From NCBI GenBank assembly GCA_021802555.1, contig JAJZRU010000001.1, positions 186,001-250,000 of the forward strand: a DNA stretch of 64,000 nucleotides. Reading direction: 5' to 3'. Numbering within the stretch: the stretch's first letter is position 1; each line of letters opens with the position of its first letter. Source of the DNA: Pseudomonadota bacterium. GTDB lineage: Bacteria; Pseudomonadota; Gammaproteobacteria; Burkholderiales; Thiobacillaceae. This document shows, piece by piece, positions 39,091-49,002 of this stretch. The translations under genes were made by a program, and so were the position numbers. The notes under the pieces were generated by a model. The model searched no databases, was not told the origin of the DNA, and saw only the letters and a program-made list of their open reading frames with translations.

Positions 39091-39525
39091 ATGCTGTCCC
39101 AAACCAGCCAATACGCCATACAAGCCATGATTTATCTGGCCAGCCGGCCGGGCCGCATGGCCCTGAATCAGGAAATCGCGGAGCGGCTCGATCTGCCGGG
39201 ATCCGCCCTGGCAAAGATCCTCATGAGTCTTGCCAATGCCCGTCTGATCGAATCCTTCCGCGGGCGTCTGGGCGGCTTCTGCCTGCGCCCCGAGGGCTTG
39301 GGCACCACGCTCATGGACATTCTGCGCCTCACCGAGGGGCCGCGCTTCGCGCAGCGCTGCCTGCTGGGGCTGGAGGAATTCTACGGCGAGGCACAGTGCC
39401 CGCTGCGCCTGCGTTGGTCCAACATCAGTGGGGACTTCGTGGAGCTTTTGGAGCAGACTACGCTGGCCCAACTGGCGCGCGCGATGACGCGGGGGGAAGC
39501 CGGCGCCGACGGCCCGCGAATCTGA
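39091..39525 (+). CDS. Rrf2-family transcriptional regulator
   Basis: The 144-residue protein begins MLSQTSQYAIQAMIYLA, the Rrf2 winged-helix N-terminus (IscR/NsrR/CymR family). Iron-sulfur ligands are only partly kept: Cys90 and Cys103 (RCLLGLEEFYGEAQCPL) match the first and third of the usual three cysteines, and the middle one is missing. A labile or different cluster, or none, is possible. It follows cyoE on the same strand and may control the oxidase genes and itself through the palindrome at its start. Confidence 0.88.
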   Translation: MLSQTSQYAIQAMIYLASRPGRMALNQEIAERLDLPGSALAKILMSLANARLIESFRGRLGGFCLRPEGLGTTLMDILRLTEGPRFAQRCLLGLEEFYGEAQCPLRLRWSNISGDFVELLEQTTLAQLARAMTRGEAGADGPRI

Positions 39526-39567
39526 GCGCTCCGCGCCGCCGCCGCGGTCCTGATCCCGCGCGGCGGG

Positions 39568-40473
39568 CTATTTGCTCAGCTTGCGTATGGCGGACTGGAT
39601 TTCCAGGATGGCCTTTTCGATCTCCTCGTCGGAGATGTTCTGGTAGGGCTGCTCGGTGCGCGGGTTGTTGATCAGCGTAGTGTAGCCATGTTCGGGCAGC
39701 GATAGAGTGGAGATCGCCTCCACGCCGGGGCGCTGCGGATCGCCCCAGGTCATGGCCACCAGGCTCAGATTGTCGCCCGATTCGCCGCCGCGGAATTCGG
39801 CATGGTCCATGAGATGGCGCACGGCGTCTTCCAGTTCGTAGGCGTGCAGGATGGCGCTGATTTCCTGCTGGCTCAGCGAGGCCCATACGCCGTCGGTGCA
39901 CAAGAGGAAGGTGTCGGTTTCGTGCAGTCTCTGCGGCACCGACAGTTCTATGTCGGGCACGATGTAGCCACCCAGGCAGTTGCTGACCTTGTTGCGGTCG
40001 GGATGGTGCAGGGCTTCTTCTTCGTCGATCAGGCCGTCGCGGATCATGCGCGCGACCGCCGTGTGGTCTTCGGTGCGCACCTTGAACTGGCCGCCGGAAA
40101 AATAATACAGCCGCGAGTCGCCCACGTGCGCCCAATAGGCCATGCTGTCCTGGATCAGCGCGGCGACGCAGGTGGTGTGGGGAATCTCCAGCAGGTTGTG
40201 CTCCACCGCGTAGTCGTTGATGGCGAAATGGGCCTGTTCTATGGTTTTGACGAGAAAGTCGCGCGGTTCAGCCAGGCGCGGCTTGGCCTGCGACTGGAAG
40301 CGGCTGGTGAGGGTCTGCACGCACAGCTGCGCCGCGATCTCGCCGTGCATGTGGCCGCCCATGCCGTCCGCCACGACCATGAGCAGGGCATCGCGGCTGT
40401 AGGAGTAGGCCACCCGGTCCTGGTTGCTTTTGCGGCCGCCCTGGCGCGATGCCTGATAGATGGTGAATTTCAT
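39568..40473 (-). CDS. PP2C-family protein serine/threonine phosphatase
   Basis: A 301-residue soluble phosphatase that would need two metal ions. Family motifs are SNQDR near the N-terminus, VVADGMGGHMHGE, AHVGDSRLYYF, LLCTDGVWASL and GGESGDNLSLVAM. It lies 15 bp downstream of a Ser/Thr kinase gene on the same strand. Such pairs usually act on the same target. The C-terminal part after residue 245 is not conserved in the family. Confidence 0.93.
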   Translation of the reverse strand: MKFTIYQASRQGGRKSNQDRVAYSYSRDALLMVVADGMGGHMHGEIAAQLCVQTLTSRFQSQAKPRLAEPRDFLVKTIEQAHFAINDYAVEHNLLEIPHTTCVAALIQDSMAYWAHVGDSRLYYFSGGQFKVRTEDHTAVARMIRDGLIDEEEALHHPDRNKVSNCLGGYIVPDIELSVPQRLHETDTFLLCTDGVWASLSQQEISAILHAYELEDAVRHLMDHAEFRGGESGDNLSLVAMTWGDPQRPGVEAISTLSLPEHGYTTLINNPRTEQPYQNISDEEIEKAILEIQSAIRKLSK

Positions 40474-40488
40474 CGCGCCATTGTAGCT

Positions 40489-41433
40489 TCAGAACAATTC
40501 CCGGTTCAGGGTGCGCCGGAGATTGCCAAGTATGGAGCGCCGGCGGGGCGAAAGCGCGCTGTTGTCCATGAGGATCTTCTGCAAGGTAAACACGCTTTGC
40601 GGGCGTTCCATGTAATTGAGGCGCAGGCACCAGTCCACGGTTTCCAGGAGCTGGTCGGAATACTGCCCGGCCCAGGTTTCGCGCGTCCGCGCCAGCTTGT
40701 CGTTGAGCATGCGGGCGTCCGCCGCCTGCGGAGGAAGGCCGGCGAGGCAGGCGTATATGCTTGCGCCTATGCTGTAGATGTCGGTCCACGGCCCCAGGCG
40801 CTCGCGGTTGTGGTATTGCTCGGGAGCCGCGAACCCGGGGGTGTACATGGGCTGCAAACGGCTCTCATCTTGGGTCAAGGTCTGGCGCGCCGCACCGAAA
40901 TCGATGAGCACCGGGCTGCCGTCCAGGCGGATGTAGATGTTGGAGGGCTTGACGTCCAAGTGCAGCAGCTTGTGCGCATGCACCTCGCGCAGGCCGTTGA
41001 GCAGTTGGGCGAATACACGGCGCATGAAGCCCTCGCGGATTTCCCCGCGATTGCCCTGGATGTGCTGCTGCAGGGTCTTGCCGCGCTCGAAGCGCATCAC
41101 CATGTAGACCGTTTCGTTGGCGCGGAAGAAGTTCAGCACCCGCACCACGTTGTTGTGATTGATGCCCGCCAGCGCACGCCCCTCCTCGAAGAAGCATTTC
41201 AGTCCGTGGCGGAAAATGGACTGATTGCCGGTCGAGCTGGCCTGTACCAGCACCGATCCTTCCGGGCGCAGCACCAGCGCGCCGGGCAGATATTCCTTGA
41301 TGGCGACGGAATTGCTTTCCGCGTCCTTGGCCAGATACACCATGCTGAAGCCACCGCCGCCGATTTTGCGCACGATGGTGTACTCCTTGAGCCGGTATCC
41401 GTTCGGCAGAGCCTGATTGGGTTGAGTCGCCAT
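40489..41433 (-). CDS. Serine/threonine protein kinase
   Basis: A 314-residue Hanks-type kinase with no membrane segment. The Gly-rich loop is IGGGGFSMVYLAKD, the ATP lysine lies in VAIKEYLPG, the catalytic loop is HLDVKPSNI and the metal motif is DFGAAR, followed by an APE motif (GFAAPEQY). The start has the sequence MATQPNQALPNGYRLKEY. It is paired with a PP2C phosphatase and diverges from yicC, as in many betaproteobacteria. Substrates are unknown. Confidence 0.94.
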   Translation of the reverse strand: MATQPNQALPNGYRLKEYTIVRKIGGGGFSMVYLAKDAESNSVAIKEYLPGALVLRPEGSVLVQASSTGNQSIFRHGLKCFFEEGRALAGINHNNVVRVLNFFRANETVYMVMRFERGKTLQQHIQGNRGEIREGFMRRVFAQLLNGLREVHAHKLLHLDVKPSNIYIRLDGSPVLIDFGAARQTLTQDESRLQPMYTPGFAAPEQYHNRERLGPWTDIYSIGASIYACLAGLPPQAADARMLNDKLARTRETWAGQYSDQLLETVDWCLRLNYMERPQSVFTLQKILMDNSALSPRRRSILGNLRRTLNRELF

Positions 41434-41621
41434 GGGCTATCGGGCCGGGAGGAAGAAAGCGCGGAACGGGGCGGGTGTGCGGCGTGCGGGCGCAACCCCG
41501 GTCGGCGCGAATTTTCCGGTAAGCCAGTACAGCTGTTGCATGTCGCCTCTATAACCTCTGTTATGCTTATCGGGCGGCCTGCGCCGCGCTGCCTTGCCCG
41601 CTTTCCCGACCGTTGCCGACC

Positions 41622-42488
41622 ATGATCCAAAGCATGACGGGGTTCGCCGCCCGCTCTCTGCCGCTGATGCCCGCTAATCTGACGCTGGAGCTGCGTTCCG
41701 TCAACCAGCGTTATCTGGAGATTGCCTTTCGCCTGCCGGACGAATTGCGCGTCCTGGAACCGGCGCTGCGCGAGCTGATTCAAAAACGCATCGCGCGCGG
41801 CAAGGTGGAATGCAGGATGGGCCTCGCGGCCCCCGCCGTCACTCGTAGCAGTAACGGTCTGAATGCGGATTTACTTGAGAGCCTGCGCCGCTGGCAGGCG
41901 CAGGTGAGGCAGGCGCTGCCGGAGGCCGCCGCCCTCAGCGTGGGGGAAGTCCTGGGCTGGCCCGGCATGCAGGAAGAGGCCAACCTCGCGGCGCCCGAAC
42001 TGCACGCCCGCATACTGGCGGAGGCGGCGCTGGCCGCGGACGAGCTGGCGGCGAGCCGAGAGCGCGAGGGAGGCAAGCTGACGGCGTTTCTGCTCGACCG
42101 GGTGGCGAGCGCCGAGGCCATGCTCCGCGAACTCGGGCCGCGCCTGCCGCTGCTGCTGCGCCAGCATGAAGAGCGGCTGGCGGCCAAGCTCATGGAGGCG
42201 CTGGGGGAGGAACATCCCGAGCGCTTGGCGCAGGAGCTCGCGCTGTTTCTGCAAAAAATCGACGTCGCGGAGGAGCTTGCACGTCTGGAGGCCCACCTGC
42301 AGGAGGTGCGCCGCGTGCTGGACAAGGGTGGGGCAGCCGGCAAGCGCCTGGATTTCCTCATGCAGGAGCTGCATCGCGAGGCCAATACCCTTGGCTCCAA
42401 ATCAGTGGGCTTGGAGACTACCCGCGCAGCGATGGAGCTGAAAGTGCTGATCGAACAAATGCGCGAGCAGGTGCAGAACATCGAATGA
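41622..42488 (+). CDS. yicC: YicC-family endoribonuclease
   Basis: A 288-residue cytoplasmic protein that begins MIQSMTGFA, the family signature, and ends in the highly conserved segment LDFLMQELHREANTLGSK plus MELKVLIEQMREQVQNIE. YicC proteins are RNases linked to RNA turnover and stationary-phase fitness. I chose the ATG at 41622 because of that N-terminus; a TTG 9 bp upstream is possible. It lies 16 bp before gmk. Confidence 0.94.
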   Translation: MIQSMTGFAARSLPLMPANLTLELRSVNQRYLEIAFRLPDELRVLEPALRELIQKRIARGKVECRMGLAAPAVTRSSNGLNADLLESLRRWQAQVRQALPEAAALSVGEVLGWPGMQEEANLAAPELHARILAEAALAADELAASREREGGKLTAFLLDRVASAEAMLRELGPRLPLLLRQHEERLAAKLMEALGEEHPERLAQELALFLQKIDVAEELARLEAHLQEVRRVLDKGGAAGKRLDFLMQELHREANTLGSKSVGLETTRAAMELKVLIEQMREQVQNIE

Positions 42489-42504
42489 CGGACACACACC
42501 GGAA

Positions 42505-43131
42505 ATGAGCAAAGGCATCCTCTACATCGTCAGCGCCCCTTCCGGCGCGGGCAAGACCAGTTTGGTGAAGGCGCTCATCAAGGCAGAACCGGCGGTGCGC
42601 CTGTCGGTGTCGTACACCACGCGCACGCCCCGTCCGGGCGAGCACGAGGGGCGCGACTACCATTTCGTCAGCCGCGAGCGCTTTCTGGAAATGGCGTCCC
42701 AGGGTGAGTTTCTCGAAAGCGCGGAAGTTTACGGCAATTTCTACGGCACCTCGCACGCCTGGATCAAGGGCGAGATCGCCGGTGGGCGCGATCTGCTGCT
42801 GGAAATCGACTGGCAGGGAGCGGCCCAGGTCAAGAAGCATTTTCCCGACGCGGTGTCGGTATTCATCTTGCCGCCTTCCGCCCATGCTTTGCGCACCCGC
42901 CTCACCGGGCGCGCCCAGGACAGCGCCGAAGTGATCGAGCGGCGCTTGGCGGCGGCGGCCGAGGACATCGGGCATGCGGCGGAGTTCGACTATATAATTG
43001 TCAATGACGATTTCGACCTGGCACTGCAGGAACTCGTCGCCATCGTGCGCGCTGCGCGCCTGGCTGCGCCGCGGCAAATGGCGCAGCTGGCGCCATTGTT
43101 TGCCGAGTTCCTGCCAGGCGCAGCCAGCTAA
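42505..43131 (+). CDS. gmk: Guanylate kinase
   Basis: It phosphorylates GMP to GDP. The 208-residue protein has the P-loop [15 protein letters not shown] (about 8-22), the GMP-binding segment [22 protein letters not shown] and the LLEIDWQGA motif. It lies between yicC and rpoZ, the common order in proteobacteria. Confidence 0.97.
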   Translation: MSKGILYIVSAPSGAGKTSLVKALIKAEPAVRLSVSYTTRTPRPGEHEGRDYHFVSRERFLEMASQGEFLESAEVYGNFYGTSHAWIKGEIAGGRDLLLEIDWQGAAQVKKHFPDAVSVFILPPSAHALRTRLTGRAQDSAEVIERRLAAAAEDIGHAAEFDYIIVNDDFDLALQELVAIVRAARLAAPRQMAQLAPLFAEFLPGAAS

Positions 43132-43150
43132 CCCAGAGGAGTACTCACGC

Positions 43151-43354
43151 ATGGCCCGCATCACCGTGGACGATTGTTTGGCATACGTTCCCAATCGCTT
43201 TGAACTGACTTTGGCGGCGACCGTCCGCGCGCGCCAGATCGCCCAGGGGTCGCAGCCTCTGGTGGAGGGGCGGGACAAGCCGACGGTCACTGCGCTGAAG
43301 GAAATTTCCGCGGGGAAGGTCGGTCTTGAAATCCTCAACCGGGGCCGCGCCTGA
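43151..43354 (+). CDS. rpoZ: RNA polymerase omega subunit
   Basis: A 67-residue protein that helps assemble RNA polymerase and forms part of the ppGpp site. It begins [29 protein letters not shown] and ends with [13 protein letters not shown]. The ATG is at 43151, with GAGGAG upstream. Its end overlaps the spoT start by 29 bp in another frame. The gmk-rpoZ-spoT order is conserved. Confidence 0.96.
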   Translation: MARITVDDCLAYVPNRFELTLAATVRARQIAQGSQPLVEGRDKPTVTALKEISAGKVGLEILNRGRA

Positions 43355-45536
43355 CGCGCACCATTTGAGAGACGTTCCCGCCCCTTCCCCGCAGGAAGAG
43401 GCGGGCTACGAGGTCTTACGCCAGAGTACACAGTATCTCTCGCCGGCCGACGGCGAGAGCCTGCGCGCCGCTTTCGAGCTGAGCCGCGCCGCCCATGCCG
43501 GGCAGTTCCGCAGAAGCGGCGATCCCTACATCCTCCACCCGCTCGCCGTCGCCGGCATCCTCGCCGGCTGGCATCTGGATCCCCAAGCCTTGTGCGCCGC
43601 CCTGCTGCACGACGTGGTGGAGGACACGGAAACCAGCAACGCCGACATCCAGGCCCGCTTCGGGCCGTCCGTGGCCATGCTCGTGGAGGGCATGTCCAAG
43701 CTCGACAAACTCGCGTTCGCCACCGAGCAGCAGGCGCAGGCGGAGAATTTCCGCAAGATGCTGCTTGCCATGGCCCAGGACGTGCGGGTCATCCTCATCA
43801 AACTGGCGGACCGTCTGCACAACATGCGCACCCTGGGGGCGATGGACGCCGACAGGCGCAAGCGCATCGCCGCCGAGACCCTGGAAATCTATGCGCCCAT
43901 CGCCAACCGGCTGGGCTTGAACGACGTCTATCGGGAGTTGGAGGATCTGGGCTTCCAGCACCTGCACCCGCACCGCTACCAAGTGCTCGTCAAGGCCGTG
44001 AATGCCGCACGCGGCAACCGGCGCGCGCTGGTGGAGAAAATCAAGCTCGCCATCGAGGAGAGGCTGCGCCAAGCCGGTGTCGATGCCCTGGTGACCGGCC
44101 GGGAAAAGCACCTATACAGCATCTACCGCAAGATGCAGGAAAAGAACCTGGCGTTTTCCCAGGTGTTCGACATCTACGGCTTTCGCGTGATCGTCAAGGA
44201 CTTGCCCACCTGCTACCTGACCCTGGGCGCTTTGCACGGCCTGTACAAGCCCATCCCGGGCAAGTTCAAGGACTACATCGCCATTCCCAAGGCCAACGGC
44301 TACCAGGCGCTGCACTCGATCCTGTTCGGCCCCCAGGGCACGCCCATCGAGATCCAGATCCGCAGCCAGGAGATGCACCGCGTGGCCGAGGCCGGCGTGG
44401 CCTCCCATTGGCTCTACAAGAGCGGCGACGAAAGCCTCGACGAGATGCAGCAGAGCACCTACCGCTGGTTGCAGTCCCTGCTGGAAATCCAGGCCGATTC
44501 CAAGGACTCGCCGGAATTCCTCGAGCACATCAAGGTCGATCTGTTTCCCGACGAGGTCTACGTCTTCACGCCCAAGGGCAAGATCATGGCCCTGCCGCAG
44601 GGGGCGACGGCGGTGGATTTCGCCTATGCCGTGCACACCGACGTGGGCAATCATTGCGTGGCCGTCAGGATCAACCACGAATTCATGCCCCTGCGCACCC
44701 AGCTGCGCAACGGCGACCATGTGGAGATCATCACCAACGTCTACAGCGGCCCGCAGCCGGCCTGGCTCAACTTCGTCGCCACGGGCAAGGCGCGCGCCCA
44801 CATCCGCCACTATCTGCGCACGGCCCGCGCCAGCGAATCGGCGCGCATGGGCGCGCGTCTGCTGGAGAACGCCCTCAAGGCCCTGAATCCGGACGGCCCC
44901 GAGCCGGACGCGGCTGCCTGGGAGCGTCTGCTGCGCGAAACCGGCACGGAAAGCAAGGATGCCTTGTTCACCGACCTCGGCCTCGGACGCAAGCTGCCGC
45001 TGGTGGTGGCGCATCAGCTATTGCACGCCCAGGGCAATCTCGGCGGCGCGGCCTCCCATCCCCAGGCCATCACCATACGCGGCACCGAAGGGGTGGCGGT
45101 GGAGCTGGCCAGCTGTTGCCACCCCATTCCCGGCGACCCCATCCTGGGCTTCATCCACAAGGATCGCGGGCTCATCATCCACACGCACGACTGCCCGGCG
45201 ATCCGCAACTTTCGCGCCGACCCGGACAAATGGCTGGACGTCGAGTGGGAGCCGCAGAAGGACAGGCTGTTCGACGTCGCCATCAAGCTGGTGGTGGCCA
45301 ACAAGCGCGGCGTGCTGGGGCGCGTGGCCTCGGCCATTTCCGACCAGGGCTCCAACATCGGCAACGTCAGCATGGAAGAGGAGGACGGCAGCCCCTACAC
45401 CATTCTTTATTTCACCCTGCAGGTGGAGGACCGCCTGCACCTCGCCCGCATCATGCGCGGCCTGCGCCAGTTGCCGGACGTGGTGCGCATCTTCCGCGTC
45501 AAGGGCCGCAAGGACGGCCGCGCGCAAGCGCAATGA
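43326..45536 (+). CDS. spoT: Bifunctional (p)ppGpp synthetase/hydrolase SpoT
   Basis: A 736-residue long RelA/SpoT homologue. The HD hydrolase domain (about 50-200) is intact ([26 protein letters not shown]). The synthetase domain (about 240-350) has [10 protein letters not shown] and [18 protein letters not shown], with the basic motif of bifunctional enzymes. TGS (about 395-455) and C-terminal ACT (about 660-730) domains follow. The first in-frame start is the TTG at 43326 inside the end of rpoZ, with GGGGAAGG upstream. The gene order rpoZ-spoT-ridA-recG supports SpoT rather than RelA. Confidence 0.95.
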   Translation: MKSSTGAAPDAHHLRDVPAPSPQEEAGYEVLRQSTQYLSPADGESLRAAFELSRAAHAGQFRRSGDPYILHPLAVAGILAGWHLDPQALCAALLHDVVEDTETSNADIQARFGPSVAMLVEGMSKLDKLAFATEQQAQAENFRKMLLAMAQDVRVILIKLADRLHNMRTLGAMDADRRKRIAAETLEIYAPIANRLGLNDVYRELEDLGFQHLHPHRYQVLVKAVNAARGNRRALVEKIKLAIEERLRQAGVDALVTGREKHLYSIYRKMQEKNLAFSQVFDIYGFRVIVKDLPTCYLTLGALHGLYKPIPGKFKDYIAIPKANGYQALHSILFGPQGTPIEIQIRSQEMHRVAEAGVASHWLYKSGDESLDEMQQSTYRWLQSLLEIQADSKDSPEFLEHIKVDLFPDEVYVFTPKGKIMALPQGATAVDFAYAVHTDVGNHCVAVRINHEFMPLRTQLRNGDHVEIITNVYSGPQPAWLNFVATGKARAHIRHYLRTARASESARMGARLLENALKALNPDGPEPDAAAWERLLRETGTESKDALFTDLGLGRKLPLVVAHQLLHAQGNLGGAASHPQAITIRGTEGVAVELASCCHPIPGDPILGFIHKDRGLIIHTHDCPAIRNFRADPDKWLDVEWEPQKDRLFDVAIKLVVANKRGVLGRVASAISDQGSNIGNVSMEEEDGSPYTILYFTLQVEDRLHLARIMRGLRQLPDVVRIFRVKGRKDGRAQAQ

Positions 45537-45565
45537 CAAGTTTCGATTGGCACTAAAGGAAAAAC

Positions 45566-45949
45566 ATGAAACGAGAAACCATTTCCACCCTCGACGCCCC
45601 CGCCGCAATCGGCACTTATTCCCAGGCGGTGCGCCTGGGCGAGGTCGTTTATCTCTCCGGCCAGATCGGACTGGACCCGGCCACCATGGCGCTGGTCGAC
45701 GGCTTCGAGGCACAGGCCCATCAAGTGTTCCGCAACCTGGATGCGGTGTGCCGCGCGGCCGGCGGCAGCCTGAACGACGTCGTGAAGCTCAATCTCTATC
45801 TCACGGAACTGGCCAATTTTGCCAAGATCAACGAAATCATGGCGGGCTATTTTTCTCAGCCCTACCCGGCCCGCGCCGCCGTGGGCGTGGCGCAGCTGCC
45901 CAAAGGGGCCTTGGTCGAGGCCGATGCGGTCATGGGGATAGCCTCCTGA
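45566..45949 (+). CDS. ridA: RidA-family enamine/imine deaminase
   Basis: RidA hydrolyses reactive 2-aminoacrylate and related imines that arise from PLP enzymes. The 127-residue protein has the family motifs [33 protein letters not shown] and the active-site Arg in [19 protein letters not shown]. It starts 29 bp after spoT and ends 2 bp before recG. Confidence 0.96.
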   Translation: MKRETISTLDAPAAIGTYSQAVRLGEVVYLSGQIGLDPATMALVDGFEAQAHQVFRNLDAVCRAAGGSLNDVVKLNLYLTELANFAKINEIMAGYFSQPYPARAAVGVAQLPKGALVEADAVMGIAS

Positions 45950-45951
45950 GC

Positions 45952-48003
45952 TTGCCGGTCGGCTTGAACACCGCGGGTTTTTCCTTCCCCGTCTCGCCGG
46001 CGCTCAAGGGCAAGCTGGCCAAGCTGGGCATCGCCAGCGACGCCGATCTGCTGCTGCATCTGCCGCTGCGCTATGAGGACGAAACGCGCCTGCATCCCAT
46101 CGCCACCCTGAGGGTGGGCGAGCAAGCGCAAATCCAGGCTACCGTGCGCGAAGTCGAGGTGAGCGCGCGGCCGCGCCGCAGCCTCAAACTGGCGGTGGAA
46201 GATGCCGGCGGCAGCCTGCTTGTGCGCTTTCTGCATTTCTATCCCAGCCAGCTCAAGGAATTCCAGCCGGGGCGGATATTCCGCTTCAGCGGCGAGGTGC
46301 GCGGCGGGTTCTTCGGCCTGGAAATGGTGCATCCGCGCTACCGGCGCGTGGAGGACCCCGCAGCGCCGCTGGCGGAGAACCTCACCCCCGTCTATCCCAC
46401 CACGGCAGGGTTGTCCCAGGCCGCCTTGCGCCGGCTCATCGTGCAGGCTTTGGCGCAGGCCGACTTGACGGACACCCTGGCCGGCGATTTGCTGGCCGGG
46501 CTCGATCTGCCGGACTTCGCCGCGAGCGTGCGCTTCCTCCACGGGCCGCCGGCCGATACCCCGGTGGCCGCCCTCGAAGCGCGCAGCCATCCCGCTTTCC
46601 GCCGCCTGGCCTTCGACGAGCTCTTGGCCCAGCAGCTTTCCCTGCTGCAGTCCCGCGCTCGCCACCGCCGGCGCGGTGCGCCCGCACTGGCTCCGGCCGG
46701 ACGTCTGGATCATGCGTTGCGTGCAGCCCTGCCGTTCGCCCTTACGGCCGCCCAGGAAAAAGCCTGGCGCGAAATCGCCGCTGACCTCGTTCGGCCCCAT
46801 CCCATGCGCCGGCTGCTGCAAGGCGACGTGGGCAGCGGCAAGACGGTGGTGGCGGCGCTGGCCTGTCTCGCGGCGGTCGAGGCCGGCTGTCAGGCTACGC
46901 TCATGGCCCCCACCGAGATACTCGCCGAGCAGCATTACCGCAAGCTCGGTCAGTGGTTGGCCCCTCTGGGGCTGGAAGTCGGCTGGTTCGCTTCCGCTCT
47001 GCCCGCGGCGGAGAAGCGTCGCGTGCGCGAGGCGCTGGCGAGCGGCCGGATTGCCGTCGCGGTGGGCACCCACGCCCTGTTCCAGAATGAAGTGGCTTTT
47101 GCCCGGCTCGGGCTTGCGGTGGTGGACGAACAGCACCGCTTCGGCGTGGCGCAGCGCCTGGCTCTGGCGCAGAAAGGAGTTGAGCCGCACCTCCTCATGA
47201 TGTCGGCCACACCCATTCCGCGCACGCTGGCCATGAGTTATTACGCGGACCTGGACGTCTCGGTCATCGACGCCCTGCCTCCCGGCCGCCGCCCGGTGGC
47301 GACCCGGCTTGCCTCCGAGGCGCGCCGCGCCGAGGTGCTGGCCCGCGTGCGCGAGGTCTGCCTGGGCGGCGGCCAAGCCTATTGGGTCTGTCCGCTGATC
47401 GAGGAATCCGAGAAGCTCGATCTGCAGGCCGCCCTCGACACCTACGATACCCTGCGCAGCCAATTGCCGGAATTGTCGGTGGGGCTGGTGCACGGGCGCC
47501 TGAAAGCGCAGGAGAAAAACGCCGTCATGGGGGCCTTCCAGGCCGGCGCCGTGCAATTGCTGGTGGCCACCACGGTCATCGAAGTGGGCGTTGACGTGCC
47601 CAATGCCTCTCTCATGGTCATCGAGCATGCCGAACGCATGGGCCTGGCCCAGTTGCACCAGCTGCGCGGCCGGGTGGGGCGCGGCAGCCGGGCCTCGGTA
47701 TGCGTGCTGCTCTACCAGACCCCGTTGTCGGAGGCCGCCCGCTCGCGCCTCAAGGTGATCTACGAAAACACCGACGGCTTCGAGATCGCACGCCAGGACC
47801 TTTTGCAGCGCGGGCCGGGGGAATTCCTGGGGGCGCGCCAGTCGGGTGCGCCGCTGTTGCGCTTCGCCGACCCCGAACGGGATGTCGCTCTGCTCGACGC
47901 GGCCCGGGCTGCGGCCGCGGCCCTGCTGGCGCAGGCGCCACAAGGCGCGGCCGCCCACCTGGCGCGCTGGCTGGGCAGCCGCCAAGCCTGGCTCGGCGGC
48001 TGA
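45952..48003 (+). CDS. recG: ATP-dependent DNA helicase RecG
   Basis: RecG remodels stalled forks and branch-migrates Holliday junctions. The 683-residue protein has the N-terminal wedge domain (about 1-150) and the helicase domains with GDVGSGKTVVAALA (Walker A), VVDEQHRFGVAQR (DEQH-type box), MSATPIPRTLA and QLRGRVGRG. It begins at a TTG (45952), 2 bp after the ridA stop; an in-frame TTG at 45964 is an alternative. The frame above runs into spoT and is not coding. Confidence 0.95.
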   Translation: MPVGLNTAGFSFPVSPALKGKLAKLGIASDADLLLHLPLRYEDETRLHPIATLRVGEQAQIQATVREVEVSARPRRSLKLAVEDAGGSLLVRFLHFYPSQLKEFQPGRIFRFSGEVRGGFFGLEMVHPRYRRVEDPAAPLAENLTPVYPTTAGLSQAALRRLIVQALAQADLTDTLAGDLLAGLDLPDFAASVRFLHGPPADTPVAALEARSHPAFRRLAFDELLAQQLSLLQSRARHRRRGAPALAPAGRLDHALRAALPFALTAAQEKAWREIAADLVRPHPMRRLLQGDVGSGKTVVAALACLAAVEAGCQATLMAPTEILAEQHYRKLGQWLAPLGLEVGWFASALPAAEKRRVREALASGRIAVAVGTHALFQNEVAFARLGLAVVDEQHRFGVAQRLALAQKGVEPHLLMMSATPIPRTLAMSYYADLDVSVIDALPPGRRPVATRLASEARRAEVLARVREVCLGGGQAYWVCPLIEESEKLDLQAALDTYDTLRSQLPELSVGLVHGRLKAQEKNAVMGAFQAGAVQLLVATTVIEVGVDVPNASLMVIEHAERMGLAQLHQLRGRVGRGSRASVCVLLYQTPLSEAARSRLKVIYENTDGFEIARQDLLQRGPGEFLGARQSGAPLLRFADPERDVALLDAARAAAAALLAQAPQGAAAHLARWLGSRQAWLGG

Positions 48004-48070
48004 ATTTTCCATTAAGAAATTTCCCGCAATGGCCGTAAGGCATGCCGTAGCGATCGCGCAGGAGAAAAAC

Positions 48071-48880
48071 ATGCGCAAACTCCGTCTCTTGGCCGGTTTG
48101 TGCCTGGCCTTGCTGACTTCGCCGGCATTGGCAGCCAATCTCATTTTCGGCGTGCAGGATTTTTCGCGGGATCCGCGCATGCTGGTGCTGCAGTTTCGCG
48201 GCATGGCGAAGTATCTCGGCCGCGAACTGGGGCAGCCCGTGATCGTCGAAGCGGCCAAGAGTTACAGCCTGTACATGCAGGGCGCGAAGAATCACCGCTA
48301 CGACTTCATGTTCGGTCCGCCCAACATGATTCTGCAGGCGCGCGCGGCGGGGTACGAGCCCGTGGTCCGCATTCCCGGCCGGCTGTCCGCGGCCTTCGTG
48401 AGCCTGGCGCAAAGCGGCATCGCCTTCCCCGAGGACATGAAGGGCAAGCGCCTGGGCATGCCCGCTCCGGAATCCCTCATGGCGCAACTGGCCGCAAGCA
48501 AGCTGCGTCAAAGCGGCATGGATCCGCGGCGCGGATTCGGCGAGACGCTGATCCTCAAAAGCCCCGACGATGTCTTGTCTGCGCTCAAGCTGGGGCTCAT
48601 CGACGTGGGCGTGGTGAACAGCACGCAATATGAGACCTGGAGCGCCAGGGGCTACAACCTGAATCTCATCATGCAATCCGATTCGGCGCCCAACCTGACC
48701 TTTGCCGTGCGCGGCGACCTGCCTGCGGCCTTCCGGGAAAAGCTCAAGGCGGCGCTGCTCACCGCGGCGCGGGACGCGGATGCGGCGAGCTATTTCAAGC
48801 TGACCGGCTTTCCGGGGTTCGAACCGGCCGGCGCCGCCGATTTGAGCGGCCTCGCGGCGCTTAAGCCCGCCACCGATTAA
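48071..48880 (+). CDS. PhnD/SBP-like periplasmic binding protein (copy 1)
   Basis: A 269-residue exported protein with a signal peptide (about 1-21, ending ALAA) and a substrate-binding fold of the phosphate/phosphite/phosphonate (PhnD-like) group. Shared motifs are LIFGVQDFSRDPRM, YDFMFGPPNM, and DDVLSALKLGLIDVGVVN. AGGAG lies 6 bp before the ATG. A close paralogue follows 122 bp later. No permease or ATPase gene is nearby, so it may act with a distant transporter or as a signal-sensing protein. The ligand is not evident. Confidence 0.85.
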   Translation: MRKLRLLAGLCLALLTSPALAANLIFGVQDFSRDPRMLVLQFRGMAKYLGRELGQPVIVEAAKSYSLYMQGAKNHRYDFMFGPPNMILQARAAGYEPVVRIPGRLSAAFVSLAQSGIAFPEDMKGKRLGMPAPESLMAQLAASKLRQSGMDPRRGFGETLILKSPDDVLSALKLGLIDVGVVNSTQYETWSARGYNLNLIMQSDSAPNLTFAVRGDLPAAFREKLKAALLTAARDADAASYFKLTGFPGFEPAGAADLSGLAALKPATD

Positions 48881-49002
48881 GCAGGGCGGCCTGTCCGGCT
48901 GAAGCCGCAAAGGCATTCGCGCCGTGCATGCCTGGCCCGCGCATCAAGAACCGCCGCGGTTTGCCGTTATAGCTGGCACAAAACTTATTTTCGGAGGGTG
49001 AT

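Noticed and set aside
48004-48070. Terminator after recG
   Set aside because: No stem with a T-run could be found in this gap.
48972-48988. Possible sigma-54 site TGGCACAAAACTTAT before the second binding-protein gene
   Set aside because: The -12 element should read TTGC but reads TTAT, so the essential GC is missing.
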